64,000 nucleotides of DNA from Posidonia oceanica (GCA_037176725.1 JAZBRS010000035.1:50850001-50914000); one strand, 5' to 3'; shown: positions 8,210 through 19,408, counted from the first letter of the stretch. Program-made: numbers and translations. Notes: a model not told the origin generated them from the sequence alone.

Positions 8210-11200
8210 TGTTGACACCCCATTTTGACAGGCTGGATCGTTTGGAGCCTTCCGGTGGCTACTGGACCCGAACCCAGACCCAAACCTACACAATCCTTTT
8301 CATCCTACTCCTCAAAATAAGCCTGAACTTGACCTGAGCTTACCCCCCTTTCCCGAACCCGAAAACTATCCAAAATCCATAGGAAAACTCACCATCCCTG
8401 ACTTAGCAAACCCACCAAAAAGCCCGCAAAATCTCAAACCAGACCCCTCCCAAAAAACCCTAGGAAACTTAGGTAAAACTACACTTTTTCTACACCTCAA
8501 AACCCTCCAAAACTTTCTCAAAACTGAACCAAAACTCCAGGACAAGAACTAGGAACCCTAGACCCCGCACCCGCCAAATTTCACCCCTTTCGGAGACCTT
8601 TAAGACCCCTTTTCGCTGGAATTATCGTTTTCTCTCTCCGGGATTATCGTTTTCTCTCTCCTCTCTCTCTCCTGATTATCGTCTCTCTTTTCATCCCCTT
8701 CTCGCCCTCCTTCTGGCTTGGCAGCGGGCCCCCTTTGTACTCCTATCCCTTCTCTACCTTATTCCTATTTTTATTTTATTTTTACCATCTTCCTTGAATT
8801 TTAAAAAATCTTTTCCCTCAAACCTACCTCTTTCCCTTTTATTCCCTTTTTTCCTCTTTTCTTCTTCTTTTTCTTTTCTTCTTCCTTCCTTTGCAAAAAA
8901 CCTCAAAAATCCTTAAAAATCTGTAAAACCCCAAGACCTAAAAGAAACAAATCAGAATCCCCAGGAAAAGCAATTAAAAACATTAAGTAAATAATTAAAA
9001 ACCCAAACTTAATTAAATCAAGCTAAAAAGAAAATCAAGCATGCAAACTAAAAAATGCAAAACAAACTAAAATAAAATACTGTAAAATCAACTAAAAAAC
9101 TGAAATAAAATCAGGACCTACCAAAAATGAAAATCCCACTAAAAGAATTAAAAAACAAACCCTAGAGAGAAGAATTAAAAATCAAATACTAAAACAAGTA
9201 ATTAAAGAGAACAAAAAACTTAACCTAATAAACATAAGGAAAAAAAAACAACATAAGAACTTAATTAAAAAAGGAAAAGAAAATACAGTTAAAAGACCTA
9301 AAATACTTAATCAAATCAGGAAAAATCCAACTAAAAAAACATCAAGAAGAATTAACAAATAAAAAACAAAAGCATGGATCAAAAGACTAAAAAAAAAAGG
9401 AAAATACAAAAGACTAGAACTAAAAGCCCAAAACCCACTCAAAATAATGTAAAAATAAATCCCAAAAATCCTAATTAACATCCTAAAATACCTAACAAGA
9501 AAGCACAATTTTAAAAACAATTTAAAAGAACTTAACCAACCCCTAATCAAGTGGAAAACAAATCAAAAACAAAATAAAACCCTAAAGCCCTAATCAAGCC
9601 TAAAACACACTAATTGACCTGAAAACGGTCGTTAAAAAATCCAGATAAACGTCTAACCAACAACCCAAGTCATCCCATATTTTTATTTATTTTTATCTCT
9701 TTTTTTCCTATTTTTTCTTTCCACCTTTTTTTCTTTCTTCCCTTTTTTCTTTCTCTCCTTCCTTACTGGGCTTATCAGCCCGTTTACCTTTTCTTTCTTT
9801 TTTTTTTCAAACTTTCGGCCCGCAGCCCGTTGCTACAGCCCTCCGTCTTCCTCACCTTCTCCCGCGCGCTGGCAGTGCAACAGTGCACGCCGCCTGCGCT
9901 CCTGCAACACTGCCCCGACCTGTCACCTCCTGCTCCAGCCATACGCTCGCCGAAGCGTCGTCCTCGCACCTGCCATCGCCTCTCCGCAGCGTCCATTGGT
10001 CGCAGGCCTGCAAAGCTAAAGAAGGTGTGGTCAGGACTCGGGACAGGAGAGGAGGAGAAATCAAAGGGTATTTCAGGAGAAAAGGAGAGGAGAAGAAGAG
10101 GATTTTTTTCACCGGGAAGAGGGACGACCATTCCAGAAGAAATCCCGAGCGAGAGAGCGACCGAATTCTTCTCTGAAATCCACCCAGAAACGCCGGACCC
10201 TCGGCCGGTCTTTCCACAGCGAACCAGCATCCAAAACACCTCCGGAACCATTCGAAATCCGCCCCCCAATCTCACCCGAGACCCCCTGCAACTCTTCCCC
10301 TCCTTTCCACACCGAACACAGCCCGCATTTCGCCGGAACGCCACCTGAAGCCCAACCGGAACCCAACACATCCTCCTCCAGAATTCCCTCCTACACAGAC
10401 CCCCATTCCTCCCCAAAACCTACCCAGAAACTCACTGAAACCCCACCTTCTCAGACCCCCGAGCCCTGGCCTTCACCCTCACCACAGCCCGAGCAATCCA
10501 TAGCAAACACCTACGCCGGGATTCTGTCCGAAACCAACCCAACTACCATCTCCCTCCACAGACCTCCACTGCCAGAACCAAGCCTCCAGAATCCTTCAAC
10601 AAGCACCCAGCTACCCACCGGAGGCCTCCGCTCGATCCAGAGGGCAGAGGACACCTCCACCCACCTCCAGCAGCCCTTAGTGAACCCAAAAGGCTCGACT
10701 CCTTCCACCGTCTGCAGAACTCGCTCCTGTGCACCCAGGGAGCTCCAGAACATCTCCAAGAACCGTTCCCGATCGTCGCGTGCTGCCGGGAGCACCTGCA
10801 GCAGCTAGACCACCACCGCCGGTCTCTGCAACAACAGCTAAGGTCGGGGGAGCGCACCAGACAGCAGAGGAGGTATTTCTCTTCGCTGGTAATCTAGGTT
10901 TCTTCCCTTCTTGCTTTTCCACCCCTCAAAAAGAGGTTCTGCAACCGCCTTCGCGAGGTCAGCGCCGTCGCTGACCTTCTTCCCCGGCGAGCTCGATGTT
11001 CGTCCCGTCGCGCCGAGCTGCGGAACGACCTCCCGTTGGTCGTCCTAGCTCCGCACTGACCTCAGGATTGCAGCCCAGCCTTCAGCTCGCGCCGACGACG
11101 CTCCGGTCGTCCTCCTGGCCTCCGATCAGACTCAGACCTCTGGTGGATCCCCAGCTCCGCTCCTGGCAGCGTCGCCGCACGCTGGACCTCGCCCGAGCTC

Positions 11201-12454
11201 CGCCAGGGCCTGGTGAAGCTCGCCCGCCGAGTCGTCTCCCCGGAGTGCCCCCCTGTCCCCCTTGTCGGCCACTGGTAGCAGTTGCTACAGTGGCCGACGG
11301 CCTGCGTTTACACTGTAGCGATATTTTGCTTAGCTTAGGTATTTTACCCTAAAATTGCATGTCTGGCTTTAGTTTCTGCCTATTTGCATTCCAGTCCTTA
11401 TGTCGTTCATTCTGCTTGGTTTTTAATTAAATACTTTGCTAAATTGCACGATCTGTTTATGTTCTTCAATATTTGCAAATAGATCCATTTACTGTGCTGT
11501 GCTGTTATGATATTTTGCAGTTTAGTCCTCCTGTTTTCCTTTTTTTGCATTTAGGTCCTGTACCAAGTCAGTTCATTTATTTACTCATATTTTACCATAC
11601 TGTATTGCATCCCGGCCCCCTGCTTTTTTCTATTTTTGCATTTAAGTCCATGCACTGTAGAACTTAGGATTTATTTTTTATTTTTGCATACTGCATTGCA
11701 TATTTTACCCTCTGTTTTTGTGCATTCACACATAGGTCCATTTTAAATGGACAGTAGCTCTTGCATGCATTTTTAGCTTACTGCATTGCATTTCTAACCC
11801 TGTTTTTTCTAAAAATTGCACATTAGTCCTGCCTACTGATTTCAGAGCATGTTTACCATATAAAATTGCATTTTCAGACCCTGCATGATTTGAAAATCAC
11901 ACATAGGTCCCTGCACCTTTTAAAAATCATGTGAAAAGACTGTTTTGCCCCAGTTGCATTTTAGCTCCTATGTTTGCGAAAATTGCATGTAGACCCTCCA
12001 CTTGCATCCCCGGACTCCCCAGAACCCCTGATTTCTAGAAAATTTGCATTCTAGCCCCTTTCTTTTTTCAAAAATGCTCTTAAACCCCTGCTTTTTCCAA
12101 AATGCTTTCCTTGGTCTTTCCTGGCTTTGCATGCATTCTGCATCCATTTTAATCTTGCATTTAAGCTCCCCTTCGCATACACTAAGCACTTCTAACTCCC
12201 CTTCACTCGGGAGGACCTTCGACACACCCCTAGGACCTCCTGAACACTTAGATCTGTTCCCCTCTTCTGTTCTGGCCCTTCCGCTCCGAAGTTGCGATAT
12301 CTTTCAATCCGACCGTCGGATCTCCTCAAGTAAGCTGCCCAGGTGACCGCAGCGAAGCGCTCTTCAGCACGGACCAAACAGATCTCCGATCAGACTCCCG
12401 GATCTCCAGGTATATCTTCCTGAACTTCTGCACTGCATTCATCTTGCATGCCAT

Positions 12455-14480
12455 TTGCACCGTTTTGCGTGCCTTTTGATTTCTTCGCCTCGTTTTGCGT
12501 GCCATCATGTTTTATCGCCCCGTTTTGAGTGCCGCTTCTTTGTCTTGCACCGTTTTGCGTGCCCTTTAGTTTTTTCGTCTCGTTTCGCGTGTTTTCATGT
12601 TTTATCGCTCCGTTTTGCGCGCCGCTTCTCTATCTTGCACCGTTTTGCGTGCCTTTTGATTTCTTCGTCTCGTTTTGCGTGCCATCATGTTTTATCGCTC
12701 CGTTTTGCGCGCCGCTTCTTTGTCTTGCACCGTTTTGCGTGCCCTTTAGTTTTTTTCGTCTCGTTTCGCGTGTTTTCATGTTTTATCGCTCCGTTTTGCG
12801 CGCCACTTCTCTATCTTGCACCGTTTTGCGTGCCTTTTGATTTCTTCGCCCCGTTTTGCGTGCCATCATGTTTTATCGCTCCGTTTTGCGCGCCGCTTCT
12901 TTGTCTTGCACCGTTTTGCGTGCCCTTTAGTTTTTTCGTCTCGTTTCGCGTGTTTTCATGCTTTATCGCTGCGTTTTGCGCGCCACTTCTCTATCTTGCA
13001 CCGTTTTGTGTGCCTTTTGATTTCTTCGCCCCGTTTTGCGTGCCATCATGTTTTATCGCTCTGTTTTGCGCGCCGCTTCTTTGTCTTGCACCGTTTTGCG
13101 TGCCCTTTAGTTTTTTCGTCTCGTTTCGCGTGTTTTCATGCTTTATCGCTCCGTTTTGCGCGCCACTTCTCTATCTTGCACCGTTTTGCGTGCCTTTTGA
13201 TTTCTTCGCCCCGTTTTGCATGCCATCATGTTTTATCGCTCCGTTTCGCGCGCCGCTTCTTTGTCTTGCACCGTTTCGCGTGCCCTTTAGTTTTTTCGTC
13301 TCGTTTCGCGTGTTTTCATGTTTTATCGCTCCGTTTTGCGCGCCGCTCCTCTGTCTTACACCGTTTTGCGTGCCTTTTGATTTCTTCGCCTCGTTTTGCG
13401 TGCCATCATGTTTTATCGCCCCGTTTTGAGTGCCGCTTCTTTGTCTTGCACCGTTTTGCGTGCCCTTTAGTTTTTTCGTCTCGTTTCGCGTGTTTTCATG
13501 TTTTATCGCTCCGTTTTGCGCGCCGCTTCTCTATCTTGCACCGTTTTGCGTGCCTTTTGATTTCTTCGTCTCGTTTTGCGTGCCATCATGTTTTATCGCT
13601 CCGTTTTGCGCGCCGCTTCTTTGTCTTGCACCGTTTTGCGTGCCCTTTAGTTTTTTTCGTCTCGTTTCGCGTGTTTTCATGTTTTATCACTCCGTTTTGC
13701 GCGCCGCTTCTCTATCTTGCACCGTTTTGCGTGCCTTTTGATTTCTTCGTCTCGTTTTGCGTGCCATCATGTTTTATCGCTCCGTTTTGCGCGCCGCTTC
13801 TTTGTCTTGCACCGTTTTGCGTGCCCTTTAGTTTTTTTCGTCTCGTTTCGCGTGTTTTCATGTTTTATCGCTCCGTTTTGCGCGCCACTTCTCTATCTTG
13901 CACCGTTTTGCGTGCCTTTTGATTTCTTCGCCCCGTTTTGCGTGCCATCATGTTTTATCGCTCCGTTTTGCGCGCCGCTTCTTTGTCTTGCACCGTTTTG
14001 CGTGCCCTTTAGTTTTTTCGTCTCGTTTCGCGTGTTTTCATGCTTTATCGCTCCGTTTTGCGCGCCACTTCTCTATCTTGCACCGTTTTGCGTGCCTTTT
14101 GATTTCTTCGCCCCGTTTTGCGTGCCATCATGTTTTATCGCTCCGTTTTGCGCGCCGCTTCTTTGTCTTGCACCGTTTTGCGTGCCCTTTAGTTTTTTCG
14201 TCTCGTTTCGCGTGTTTTCATGCTTTATCGCTCCGTTTTGCGCGCCACTTCTCTATCTTGCACCGTTTTGCGTGCCTTTTGATTTCTTCGCCCCGTTTTG
14301 CATGCCATCATGTTTTATCGCTCCGTTTCGCGCGCCGCTTCTTTGTCTTGCACCGTTTCGCGTGCCCTTTAGTTTTTTCGTCTCGTTTCGCGTGTTTTCA
14401 TGTTTTATCGCTCCGTTTTGCGCGCCGCTCCTCTGTCTTGCACCGTTTTGCGTGCCCTTTAGTTTTCTTGCCTCGTTTTG
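12455..14480 (+). repeat. 30-bp tandem repeat organised in 180-bp higher-order units inside the LTR
   Basis: Monomers of 30 bp begin CCGTTTTGCGTGCC or close variants (TCGTTTCGCGTG, CCGTTTTGCGCGCC). Six different monomers make a 180-bp unit, seen for example at about 12458, 12636, 12817, 12998 and 13178, about 11 units in all. A degenerate continuation runs to about 14760. Because 180 is divisible by 3, frames of about 290-370 codons stay open in more than one phase, encoding repeats such as HRFACLLISSPRFACHHV. These are by-products of the array, not genes. Each monomer carries two or three CpGs. Confidence 0.92.
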
Positions 14481-14974
14481 CGCGCGGTCTTGTTTTCCTG
14501 CATCGTTTTGCGTGCCCTTCCGTTTTCTCGTCCCGTTTTGCGTGCCCTGGTGTTTTCTTGCCCAGTTTTGCGCCCTTCTTTCGTTTTCTCGCACGGTTTT
14601 GCGTTCTTGTTCCATTTCTTGCCCCATTTTGCATGTCAACCCTGTTCTCGCATCTTTTTGCATATTTCTTTCGTTCCCCGCACTGTTTTACGCCGTTTTC
14701 CCTTGCATGTCGATTGCATTGCATGGTTTTCTCGCTGTTTCGTCTTTTCGCCTGCATTTACACATAGGGCGATGATGCTTACTGTCCGGAGTTCTCACGA
14801 GCCAGGTTTCGCCCGGTTCGGAACACGGACAGCGTTGCTGAGCGTTTAGATTGCACGTTTACTTCCTTGCATCGTTTTCCATCACTTAGAGCACACCTTT
14901 GAGCACTTAGACAGGCATTCGTTGGCACTTAGGCATTCAAAGTCTGCATTTCCCTGCATATGCGAGCGTAAGCC

Positions 14975-15060
14975 TAGAAAGACCGATTCTCGGGCGTGTC
15001 GAGGGTGCCTAACACCTTCCCCGCGCGTAACAGGAGTCCTTACCCTCTCTTGGCCCGCAA
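14975..15060 (+). promoter_or_regulatory. Block conserved in six Tat LTRs
   Basis: Contains AGAAAGACCGATTC, GGTGCCTAACACCTTCCC, GCGTAACAGGAGTCCTTACC and TGGCCCGCAATGACC. Recognisable copies occur at 48228-48316 and 52571-52665 (+) and at 24831-24920, 31143-31235 and 60125-60205 (-). It lies a few hundred bases before each LTR's 3' end, so transcript start, R-region or polyadenylation roles are possible. The function is inferred from conservation only. Confidence 0.7.
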
Positions 15061-15218
15061 TGACCATATTGCCCTTGTCCTAGGCACGAGTCACCTCATT
15101 TGCATTCATTTGCATCTTATTTCTTTTGCATTGCTTCGCTTTGCATCCTTTGCTTGGTTTTGCGTGATTATTCACGCATTTCCCCGGTTTTCCTCGTCTT
15201 CCGATTTAATAGACTTGG

Positions 15219-15229
15219 TGGCGACTCCG
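15219..15229 (+). promoter_or_regulatory. Primer-binding-site look-alike inside the LTR
   Basis: TGGCGACTCCG after TTTAATAGACTTGG. The true primer-binding site of the neighbouring Tat element (24521-24540) begins TGGCGACTTCG. Related copies stand at equivalent places in other LTRs: 24711-24720, 30987-30997, 48433-48442, 52772-52781 and 59997-60007 (some mutated). Confidence 0.6.
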
Positions 15230-15393
15230 ATTTTGTCTTATCTTCTTCTTTTCTTTCCCTCTTTCCCTCTTTTAAATGTTTTCGAGTTAGGTCTTCCTTC
15301 TCGGATATAGCCGCTTATAGTGAGCCTGATTCCGATCGGTGCACGCGAGCTTTGGCATCGTGCATGGACGATCCGAACACCGGGATTACTACA

Positions 15394-15514
15394 GATAGGT
15401 TTCGGACCTATCGATCGCAAAGGGTAGATGATAAGTTTCGGACTTGTCGACCAGAAAGGATAGGTTTCGGACCTATCGACCGCAAAAGGGTGGATGATAA
15501 GTTTCGGACATATC
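15394..15514 (-). repeat. Hairpin cluster in the 3' non-coding region of the minus-strand Tat element
   Basis: Four inverted repeats around a constant TTCGG (CCGAA on the element's sense strand): GATAGGT/ACCTATC at 15394-15412 and 15459-15477 (perfect), GATAAGT/ACTTGTC at 15430-15448 and GATAAGT/ACATATC at 15496-15514 (one mismatch each). They are the same kind as the hairpins at 5904 and 7711-7753. Confidence 0.8.
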
Positions 15515-16151
15515 GACCGGATAGGATAACGGGAGCACCAATACCCGAAGGCGGGGCAAGAAAATAGATGGGCCCATGATAGTTAGGCATGTTAGCCCAC
15601 ATACAGCTAGAAGGGTGATACCATGGGGCAGCCAAAAAAAAGATGCCCCTGGTATCAGGGATGATACCAGGGGACAGCCGAAGCACCCTTGGCATCAAAA
15701 AAGCAATGGATATAGGCAAAACTGACGCATTTGCCAAACGAGTAGTTTGGGCTACCAGCCCGAAAGACCCGGCTAGGAGCACTCGGTGGCTTTGCTCAAC
15801 TTGATGGCATTGATCTGTAGAGATTCTGGCACCTTAGAGGAATGCAGGGCTTTCTTGTAGCTTTCCTCGGCGCTGAGAGTGTTGGCAGATGCTTCTGTAC
15901 TTGCAAGCTATCAGGATCTGATAGTACCCTCCTCGTGGCTCTGAGGAGTCTGAAGCAGGGTTTTGACTGCATACTGGACAAACAGATCAAGGCCAAGGTT
16001 GTGCAAGGACATATATGGAAGGCAACTCGACATACAAGCAATTAGCACAACAAAAGATCATTGCATTGATTCAGGTCTTGATTACATGCCCGTAGTTGGG
16101 CGGAACAAAATACAGCAAGATCTAGATAAAGCGCACAGCTGCGCAGGCGCC
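15515..16151 (-). other. 3' non-coding region of the minus-strand Tat element
   Basis: Matches 5440-5930 of the plus-strand element in inverted orientation, including the 12-bp-stem hairpin listed separately. There is no coding frame. Confidence 0.65.
15646..15673 (-). other. Conserved 12-bp-stem hairpin
   Basis: CCCCTGGTATCA (15646-15657), loop GGGA, TGATACCAGGGG (15662-15673). The stem is identical to 5820-5846, while the loop differs in length and sequence. Confidence 0.8.
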
Positions 16152-16505
16152 CTAACTAGTCCATGGCTTCTTAGACTTCCTGGAATCAGGGAACAAGGGC
16201 ATGCCAGGCGGTATTTCATTGATAGGCTAGAGCTCCTGCACCTCAGTTATGTAGTCAGGAGTGCATCCTGAGCCACGGACAGCTGCAATGTCTATTGATA
16301 GCACCCTGTGGTGCATGAGGTCGGCCAGCTTTGTTGTAGCAGCAGTTGAGGTGAGCGGGTAGGCCTGAGTAAGTCTTGGTGATGTGCTGTCAATAAAGGC
16401 TCCCTGCTGGAAGCCAAACTGCCGCTTGACCTGGATAGGGTGATACTCTACACCCCCAGTGAACCTTGGCAGCACAACTAGTCGCAGATCACGGGCACTA
16501 GAGAT
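16152..16505 (-). pseudogene. C-terminal fragment of the Tat extra ORF
   Basis: Shows ARDLRLVVLPRF, GVEYHPIQVKRQFGFQQGAF and DIAAVRGSGCTPDYITEVQE, closely matching the last ~110 residues of the extra ORF at 4237-5439. An in-frame TAG near 16224 stands where the other copy has Trp, and the normal C-terminus follows to the stop at 16152-16154. Its N-terminal two thirds are deleted: the frame is fused to RNase H sequence at about 16500. Like the other copy it sits downstream of pol in sense orientation. Confidence 0.8.
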
Positions 16506-18139
16506 AGGCAAGTCTTTTCTATGGTGCTATACCTAGCTTCGCAATCAGTGAACTTCTTACTCAGCTAATAGATGGCATGCTCCTTTCTACCCGTTTCATC
16601 ATGTTGGCCCAAGACGGTGCCCATGGAATACTGCGTGATAGAAAGGTAGAGAATCAAAGGTCTCCCTGATGTAGGAGGGACCAGGACAGGAGGCTTGATC
16701 AGAAGCTGCTTAATCCTATCAAATGCAGCTTGGCACTCCTCGCTCTAGTGGATCTGTGCGTTCTTCCTCAGGAGCTTGAATATCGGTTCGCAGATGGGTG
16801 TTAGCTGTGCGATGAACTAACTAATGTACTATAGACGCCCCAGCAGGCCTCTGACCTCCTTCTCAGTCTTGGGGGGTGGCATGTCCACAATGGCTTTAGC
16901 CTTGCTCAGGTCCACTTCAATTCCCTTCTAACTGACTATGTAGCCCAGTAGCTTGCCTGACGATACCCCGAATACACACTTACTGGGGTTGAGGCGGAGC
17001 TTGTACTTCCGCAGGCGATCGAAGAGCTTCTTGAGGCAGATAAGGTGATCCTCGGGCACTCTTGACTTGGCGATCATGTCGTCCACATAGACCTCGACTT
17101 CTTGGTGCATGAGGTCGTGGAACAATGCAGTTATCGCCCTCTGGTATGTGGCTTCGGTGTTCTTAAGCCCAAATGGCATAACTTGATAGCGGAAGACTCC
17201 CCAGGGGCTAATGAATGAGGTCTTCTCCATGTCCTCCTCTGCCATTCTTATCTGATTGTAGCCTGAGAAGCCGTCCATAAAGGAGAGTATCTTGTGCCCT
17301 GCAGTGTTGTCCACCAGGACGTCGATGTGCAGTAAGGGAAAGTCGTCCTTAGGACTGGCTTTGTTCAGATCCCTGTAGTCGATGCACATGTGAACCCGGA
17401 CATCTTTCTTAGGCACTGGCATGACATTCACGAGCCATTCCAGGTAGAGGACGACCTTGAGGAAGCCAACGCTGTACTGCTTCATGATTTCCTCTTTGAT
17501 CTTGAGCAGCCATTGTGGTCACCACTTCCAGAGCTTCTGCTTTACTGGCCTCGCATCTGGATCCAGAGGCAGGTTGTGCACCACAATCTCGACATCAAGG
17601 TTGACCATGTCTTCATAGCTCCAAGCGAAGGCATCTGCATATTCCATAAGGAATGCAATGAACTCTGCTTTAGCTTGGGGCGACAGTTGGGCACTGATGT
17701 GGACCTCCTTGATATCTTCAGCTGTGCCAATGTTGACTACCTCCGTCTCTTCCTCAACGTTGAGGTTAGGCCCTTCTGGGTAGTCATCATAAGGCTGGAA
17801 CTCAAGCGGTGGCTCATCGTTCTCATCTACACCTGTATTATTCTCCTCCTCATATGCAATGAGTTCCGAGAGGATCTCCTTCTCAAATGTTGGGTCTGAG
17901 ATGTCGAAGGAGTGAAGATGTTCCGCCTCTTGATCCTTATGATGCCTCAAGATGGTCACACTCACCCGAGTATTTCTATGGGCTCGGTGGGTGACTGCTT
18001 GAGTGGCGCTTGGCCCTACTAACTGATCCAGCTGCTCTGGCTGCTCTAGCTGTTCTGTCTGCTCTGGCTGCGCTAGCACCACTGTCATTGTCTGAACTGT
18101 CTGGGCTACTGGGACCATTGAGACTACTATCTCTATCAC
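16500..18139 (-). pseudogene. Tat pol fragment: RT and truncated first RNase H
   Basis: The minus strand starts with the pre-RT segment (DAFAWSYEDMVNLD, NLPLDPDARPVKQKL at about 17525-17660). The RT core follows at 16928-17485 (VPKKDVRVHMCIDYRDLNKA, FMDGFSGYNQIRMAEEDM, YVDDMIAK). RNase H begins at about 16900 and breaks off after EKTCLSLV at about 16500. Premature stops include TGA near 17518 (from Arg) and TAG at about 16929, 16838, 16826 and 16748, mostly where the plus-strand copy has Gln or Trp. Compared with that copy, everything from its base ~870 to ~5097 is missing: the rest of RNase H, the second RNase H, integrase, spacer and the start of the extra ORF. Confidence 0.88.
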
Positions 18140-19408
18140 TGCCTATGCTGGGACTGCTGCTGCCCCTTCCTCTACATTTTTAGATGTGCTCGCGAGGAGT
18201 GCTGGGGACGGATGACTGTTTACAGGGCGACTGGTTCGTGTACTGTCACCATGTGCGTTGCCTGCGTGGGGCATGTGCTGCATGAACCATCTAGACCCAC
18301 CTTGTGGCTAAGGAGTGATCAACTCGTCTAGTCTAGTGGGTGCTGCCTCTGCTTCATCTTCCAAGACCATGATCGAGGGATGGTCTTGCGGTGGGGAGGG
18401 ATCTGTGACCACGGCTTTCCCTTTTCTCAACGCCTGCTGCTCGGCGGCATCTTCTGCTAGCACCGCGAGTTGCTCTTGGAACAACAATTCCAAGTCGGCG
18501 AGCCTGGCATCCACCTGGGCTTCTGCAGCCATGCCCTCCTCATCGTCTGAGGGCGTGTCAACATAGTAGCCTCAATCGGCTTCTTCAAAGTCCTGCCCGG
18601 CGGTTCCTCCGCCTACGGGGTCGGCTCTGGCTGCCAGACATATTACTGGCTGGGGTGCTTGCTCTGCTGCTGGCTGGTTGGCTAGCTGACCTCCTGGCGT
18701 TGCCAATCGCGGCACTGTGGCGATCAGAGATGCAAATAGGTCGGCCAGCGATGCAACTAGTGGATGCACCGACAGGGTCATTGCTGTGGCTGAAGGGGAG
18801 GCAAAGGCACTCTTCTGAGGGTCCAATGGCTGGGCTGCTGTGCCAGGGGATAAAGCGTCGGCACCCGTGTGTGATGGTGGTTGTCTCCCAGCAGTAGTGG
18901 CGGGGGTCTTCCACAATGTTGGTTCTGCTAAAGCTGACGGCGGTATGGTTGATGGCGCCACCTGCTTTGCTTGTGGAGCTGCTGATGAGGTGGGCTAAGT
19001 CACGCTGCCGCCTGAACTGACTGATTGCACCCCTGGAGAAGGTAATTTCTGTACTGGTGCAACTGCGGCCTCAAGTGGACTGGTGGGTAGTGCCTGAAAG
19101 TGTGCTCCTGACTCTGGAGCTGTTGAAATAGCTGTCGTAGGCACTGGTGAAGCTGTAGGAGAAGAAACTGTCAACTCTGACAGAGACTTTACTGAATCTG
19201 CCACTGTATCAAAAGAAGGGAGGGCCAGGTAGACTGACCGGGTGGTTGCTGGACTGATTTGGGCCTTCTCACTGGCCTGAGCTGGGATAACCGCGCTAGA
19301 CTGCTCTTCATCTAAATAGTAGTCTTCTATGCAGACCCATTCCTCTAGCGGCAGTGGGGGGGCTCTGGCACGGTGCTGGCAGGGCTGCAACTGGGCTTGT
19401 GTTGGGAT
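18140..19408 (-). pseudogene. Low-complexity linker between G-patch and RT of the Tat polyprotein
   Basis: Open minus-strand stretches at 18995-19390, 18572-18961 and 18308-18532 are rich in Ala, Pro, Ser and Thr, with no recognisable domain, and are separated by stops. They lie between the G-patch and RT regions and are best read as a disordered linker of the decayed polyprotein. Confidence 0.5.

Larger units (their letters stand above)
1..15393 (+). mobile_element. Ty3/gypsy Tat-lineage LTR retrotransposon, 5'-truncated by window edge
   Basis: The order seen is pol (1-2904), spacer, extra ORF (4237-5439), structured tandem-repeat region (5820-7753), polypurine tract and 3' LTR (8210-15393). 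The 5' LTR, leader, gag and protease lie left of the window. Lineage: pol carries two RNase H domains and no chromodomain, and an additional ORF and tandem repeats sit between pol and the 3' LTR, all known traits of Tat elements. The element abuts the tail of an oppositely oriented Tat element at 15394, so it probably inserted there. If so, its 5-bp target duplication should be GATAG (15394-15398), with a second copy left of the window. Pol is free of stops, while the extra ORF has two. Confidence 0.85.
8210..15393 (+). repeat. Very long (7.18 kb) 3' LTR of the plus-strand Tat element
   Basis: Starts TGTTGACACCCCATTTTGAC at 8210 and ends GGATTACTACA at 15393. The start matches the LTR starts at 45913 and 51152 (+) and at 27566, 33246 and 63352 (-). 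The end matches the solo LTR at 30835 (-). Segments: pyrimidine- and A-rich DNA (8540-9780), GC-rich (9830-11300), T-rich with recurring TTTTGCATTTTAGTCC-like words (11340-12200), tandem array (12455-14480), then conserved terminal blocks (14768-15393). Frames inside it have no recognisable domains and are not annotated as genes. It should hold the element's promoter and poly(A) site, but I could not place them. Confidence 0.85.

Noticed and set aside
9784..10416. Overlapping open frames of 120-210 codons on both strands of the long LTR
   Set aside because: GC-rich LTR sequence with low-complexity translations and no domain; frames on both strands are open because of composition.
12455..14775. 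Long open frames of about 290-370 codons with HRFACLLISS-type repeats
   Set aside because: They are created by a 180-bp tandem array (divisible by 3). More than one phase stays open, with no domain and no known relative.
15219..15229. Reading this site as the true primer-binding site and ending the LTR at about 15217
   Set aside because: The same motif lies inside solo LTRs whose ends are fixed further downstream by target duplications.
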